NCBI RefSeq assembly: GCF_043641665.1
Contig: NC_092182.1
Location: forward strand, 17,783,241-17,847,240
Reading direction: 5' to 3'
DNA: 64,000 nt
From: Enoplosus armatus
Taxonomy: Eukaryota > Chordata > Actinopteri > Centrarchiformes > Enoplosidae
Below, in pieces: positions 61,430 to 64,000 of this stretch (position 1 is the first letter of the stretch; each line of letters begins with the position of its first letter). Below the pieces are notes generated by a model that saw only the letters and a program-made list of their open reading frames with translations, made no database searches and had not been told where the DNA came from. Made by a program: the position numbers and the translations under genes.

Positions 61430-61434
61430 TCTGA
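61386..61434. repeat. (CT)n followed by (CA)n microsatellite
   Basis: About 14 CT units then about 5 CA units. Confidence 0.9.
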
Positions 61435-61799
61435 CACAGAGCATGTGGTCTCTTGTTAACACACTTCTCTGCTTCATTGAAAGCTCTTATTATAATGTTA
61501 ACTTTTTTTATTATCACTCACGCTCTTTCACTCTCAGCAACAAGAAAAAGAAAGTGTGTCTTTTCTCTGCAATTCTGGTAGAGCAGCATAATGGCAGAGT
61601 TATAAAAGAGAAAAAATTATTCTGACATTTTCATTTATTTATACATGAATATAGAGGGAGGGAGGTCTTCAAGTCAGAGGATTTACCTAGTGAGGGAAAA
61701 TCTCTTCATCCAGCTGACTGCAGGTCTTTTCCATCCCATCCAGTCACAATAAAATGAGGAGTTATAGGCAAAATAAAAACTGCCACTCGACTTGAAAGA

Positions 61800-61950
61800 C
61801 ACAAATTTAGAGGCATCCCTGAGGCCTACTGGTCTGGGATGTGTGCCATATGGTCACAGTGCCCCTGGTTCAATTCCAGCTGGGGACCTTTGTTGTCCCT
61901 TGCTATTTCCTGTCTGTCTCAACCGTGAACTAGCATATAAAAGCAACATC
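61800..61950 (+). repeat. tRNA-derived SINE-like element
   Basis: Contains a pol III B-box-like GGTTCAATTCC at 61867-61877. About 45 nt upstream is an A-box-like GGCCTACTGGTCTGGGATG, followed by CAGCTGGGGACC and the trailer TTTCCTGTCTGTCTC. This combination is characteristic of a common fish SINE. It does not fold as an intact tRNA gene by eye. Confidence 0.6.
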
Positions 61951-62653
61951 CATATTGCTTATACAGTCATAGTGATCTAAATGTGATTGTCATCCTCCTA
62001 AGGAATCATCTCTAAAGCTACCAGTCAGCGTCTGGATGAAACTGTGAAAACATCTGTTCATCCATTTCCAAAATGAGCTCTCAGCTTTAGAATAAAATTA
62101 TATCGAATTGAAATATAATTTTGAATGTGATTGCCAGTAAGAAATGTGAACTTTGGAATTCAAGTTAGCTTACAAAATGATAACGTTTCTGGGGATGTAA
62201 TTGCCCAGCTTATTTTTTAACCCCCCCCCCTTACACACGCACAAAATGTACTGCAAATCAGGAACTAAACAGCAGTGATATGCTTCTTGGCTGGTGTCAG
62301 GTGTCAGGGCCCAGTAGACGTGTGATGTAGGGACACTCAGGCTCAGAGGCGATCAATAAAGATTGTGCTGGCCAGGCGGCAGCGAGGACAAGCTCAGATG
62401 ACCATTTCACAGCTTTTTCTTCAGTTTGGGCTCAACAATATCAGTATGTGGCCTTCTTATTCATGAAATATACCTCAGTGGTCTGGGTAAAATAGCTGTT
62501 ATTCATCAAAAAACATGCTAACAATGACTGTGTATCATTGTATTAAATATTGTTAGGGGTGTATGTACACATTACATAAGTGTGAGAGAGAGTCAGTGTG
62601 TATGTGCCTCATTCTTTGTGTTTGAAATACCACGTAGGTTATATTTAAGCACG

Positions 62654-62712
62654 TGTAGGAAGGTGATTTTAAAAATACAGGATCATGGTATTTTTAAAAT
62701 CACCTTCCTACA
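62654..62712. repeat. Perfect hairpin: 25-bp arms, 9-nt loop
   Basis: The left arm 62654-62678 (TGTAGGAAGGTGATTTTAAA..) is the exact reverse complement of 62688-62712; the loop is AGGATCATG. It lies 555 bp upstream of the ppp1r1a start codon. A perfect stem of this length with no decay implies a recent origin, selection, or an assembly artefact. Confidence 0.85.
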
Positions 62713-63267
62713 TCTTTCCAACCCACCCAATAGATAGAAAGAGAGAGAGAGAGAGTGTATGTCTTTGTCATCCTCTCTCTCTCCCGTCTGTGCAGGGGCT
62801 GCTGCAGAACAGCCCTGATCTCAGACGTCCAATACAGACGGAAAGAAACGTGACAAGAGGGTGGGACTTGCGTGAAAGGGAGCGAATGGGAGCGAAGGAG
62901 AGGTGTTTCTAGCCCAGAATGCCCTTGCCTCAACGCTGAGAGCCGGGAGAGACAGAGAGGAAGGAGAGTGAAGCCGGAGTAGAGAGACACCAGCAGGTGC
63001 TGAGGAGAGGAAAAAACAGGGTAAAATAGAAATAAGGTGCCAAAAAAAAGCTAGTTAATCAGGGCAAAGTGTGTTAAAAGATAAAAATAAAGAACAGAAA
63101 CTACAAACTTAGTTTTTCCTAAGCTGGAGCCCACTTATTTTCTTCCTCAGCCACCCTCACTGAGCCCTTTACCCCCCTTTTCTCTTACGGATTCTCTTTC
63201 CTCGGATCATCCCCTCCTCCTCCTCCTCCTGTTCGCCCTGTCCTCCTCTTTGACAGACAGAGCCACG
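62713..63267 (+). promoter_or_regulatory. Probable promoter and 5' UTR of ppp1r1a
   Basis: Upstream of the start codon the DNA changes from AT-rich to GA/CT-rich and then pyrimidine-rich (CTCCTCCTCCTCCTCCTGTT at about 63212-63231). No TATA box is obvious near the expected start. The position of the transcription start cannot be fixed from sequence. Confidence 0.35.
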
Positions 63268-63348
63268 ATGGAAACCGGGAGCCCCAGGAAGATACAGTTC
63301 ACCGTCCCCCTACTGGACACCCACCTGGACCCAGAGGCAGCCGAACAG
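63268..63348 (+). CDS. ppp1r1a: protein phosphatase 1 inhibitor-1 (ppp1r1a), first coding exon only
   Basis: Inhibitor-1 is a cytosolic protein that blocks PP1 after phosphorylation by PKA (family knowledge). The 27 codons read METGSPRKIQFTVPLL followed by LDPEAAEQ, then donor gtgagg in phase 0. Human PPP1R1A starts with the same SPRKIQFTVPLL..HLDPEAAEQ pattern. KIQF is the PP1 docking motif. PPP1R1B (DARPP-32) and PPP1R1C diverge after KIQF, which favours 1A. The PKA site (RRRPTP in the family) should be in exon 2, which is outside the window. ATG context is ACGATGG. Confidence 0.9.
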
Positions 63349-64000
63349 GTGAGGATGAGGGAGAGGGGAGCGGACGCAAGGGGGAGGAAGAGGAGGTGGT
63401 TTGGGTGATTCTGGACTTTCAGGCTTTTAAAGGTTGCTTGATGCATCAGTGACATGAGTGGAGTTATAGCAAGATTATTGTGGAAAAGATTTAATCATAG
63501 TTTATGATTGTCACTTGGCAAAAAAAACATTTATTCCAGTCATCAAAGCGGGCAGGTGCAGACGTAGCAGAGCAACTCAACTGGAATAAAAAGCGTAGTG
63601 TGCTGTGTCCAAAATGCTGACGACAAACACCTGCTCTTCAAGCAAATTTTCAGTTTATTACTTATTACTCCCCTGCACCTACTTAACAAGCTGATGTCTT
63701 TTGAATGCAGCGCTACAGTGATCATGATGATTTTAAGATTGATTTTTCTGCCTCCTCACACAGCGTAGCAGTTCTTAGAGACACAGCATCTCAGCAGTGT
63801 TTAAAAAAAGGGGGTGTTGCAGTGTATGGATGTGTCTCCAGGGGTTTGGTGTTGTTTTGGTTTCAGTGACTGGCTGCATGCACTGCACAGCAAGTTGCCT
63901 GGTATCACAAGATCAACTACAATCAAACTGCTATCAGCAATGTGATCATTTCATTTCATTTCTTCACATCAGTCTCAAAGATATCATTGGATTGTAGCTG
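63349..64000 (+). other. Start of ppp1r1a intron 1
   Basis: No further exon with RRRPTP-like coding is seen before the window ends. Sequence is AT-rich and non-repetitive. Confidence 0.7.

Larger units (their letters stand above)
56600..62640. other. Intergenic region between npff and ppp1r1a
   Basis: No host gene recognised. Contents are an ATTAATCGATTAAT repeat (56807-57065), a LINE 3' end (57090-57703), a LINE tail in reverse (58083-58142), CT-rich and GA-rich stretches (61396-61420, 59750) and a tRNA-like SINE (61800-61950). The remaining sequence is AT-rich and featureless to my reading. Confidence 0.6.

Noticed and set aside
61800..61950. A tRNA gene
   Set aside because: A- and B-box-like motifs are present, but the cloverleaf arms do not pair by eye and the trailer matches a fish SINE.
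1..64000. CRISPR arrays, bacterial operons, prophage or an undescribed defence-like system
   Set aside because: The window is vertebrate chromosomal DNA with spliced genes; no spacer-repeat array or prokaryotic gene cluster is present.

Overview
This window looks like a teleost fish chromosome, probably a percomorph (the clade is an inference). It has spliced vertebrate genes with GT-AG introns, dinucleotide microsatellites, and many short interspersed repeats of kinds familiar from fish genomes: hAT-like AAGTAAAAGTA repeats, ATTAATCGATTAAT repeats, LINE tails ending in (TCTGAT)n, and a tRNA-like SINE. All recognised genes lie on the + strand.

Layout: (1) 1-10300 holds two tandem shisa5 (scotin)-like genes. 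Only the last two exons of the first are inside the window. The second is complete in five exons and encodes 227 aa. (2) 10300-15377 is repeat-rich intergenic DNA leading into a GA-rich promoter region. (3) 15378-50110 is a complete integrin alpha-7 gene (itga7). It has a 15 kb first intron, a pair of mutually exclusive-compatible exons in the beta-propeller (X2/X1 type), and two alternative cytoplasmic-tail exons (A then B). Joining my exon calls gives an open frame of 1126 aa for the 44-codon-X/B form and 1111 aa for the 44-codon-X/A form. (4) 50110-53930 is repeat-rich intergenic DNA with a fold-back element. (5) 53935-56580 is the neuropeptide FF precursor gene npff, with a TATA box, three coding exons, 127 aa and two PQRF-amide peptides. 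(6) 56600-63267 is intergenic, with a LINE 3' end, a SINE and a perfect 25-bp-arm hairpin. (7) 63268-63348 is the first coding exon of ppp1r1a (protein phosphatase 1 inhibitor-1). The rest of that gene lies beyond the window.

The genes are not an operon-like functional set. itga7 encodes a laminin receptor subunit of muscle, npff a brain neuropeptide precursor, ppp1r1a a cAMP-regulated PP1 inhibitor, and shisa5 an ER/endosomal membrane adaptor. ITGA7, NPFF and PPP1R1A are also near one another on human 12q13, so the block looks like conserved synteny.

I found no previously undescribed biological system. The most interesting signals concern itga7 splicing control: a cluster of TGCATG (RBFOX-type) sites, a long pyrimidine tract before one X exon, and a (TG)n tract just after one donor. 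Others are a K-to-Q change in the GFFKR motif of the B tail, the npff peptide split across an exon junction, and the perfect hairpin upstream of ppp1r1a.
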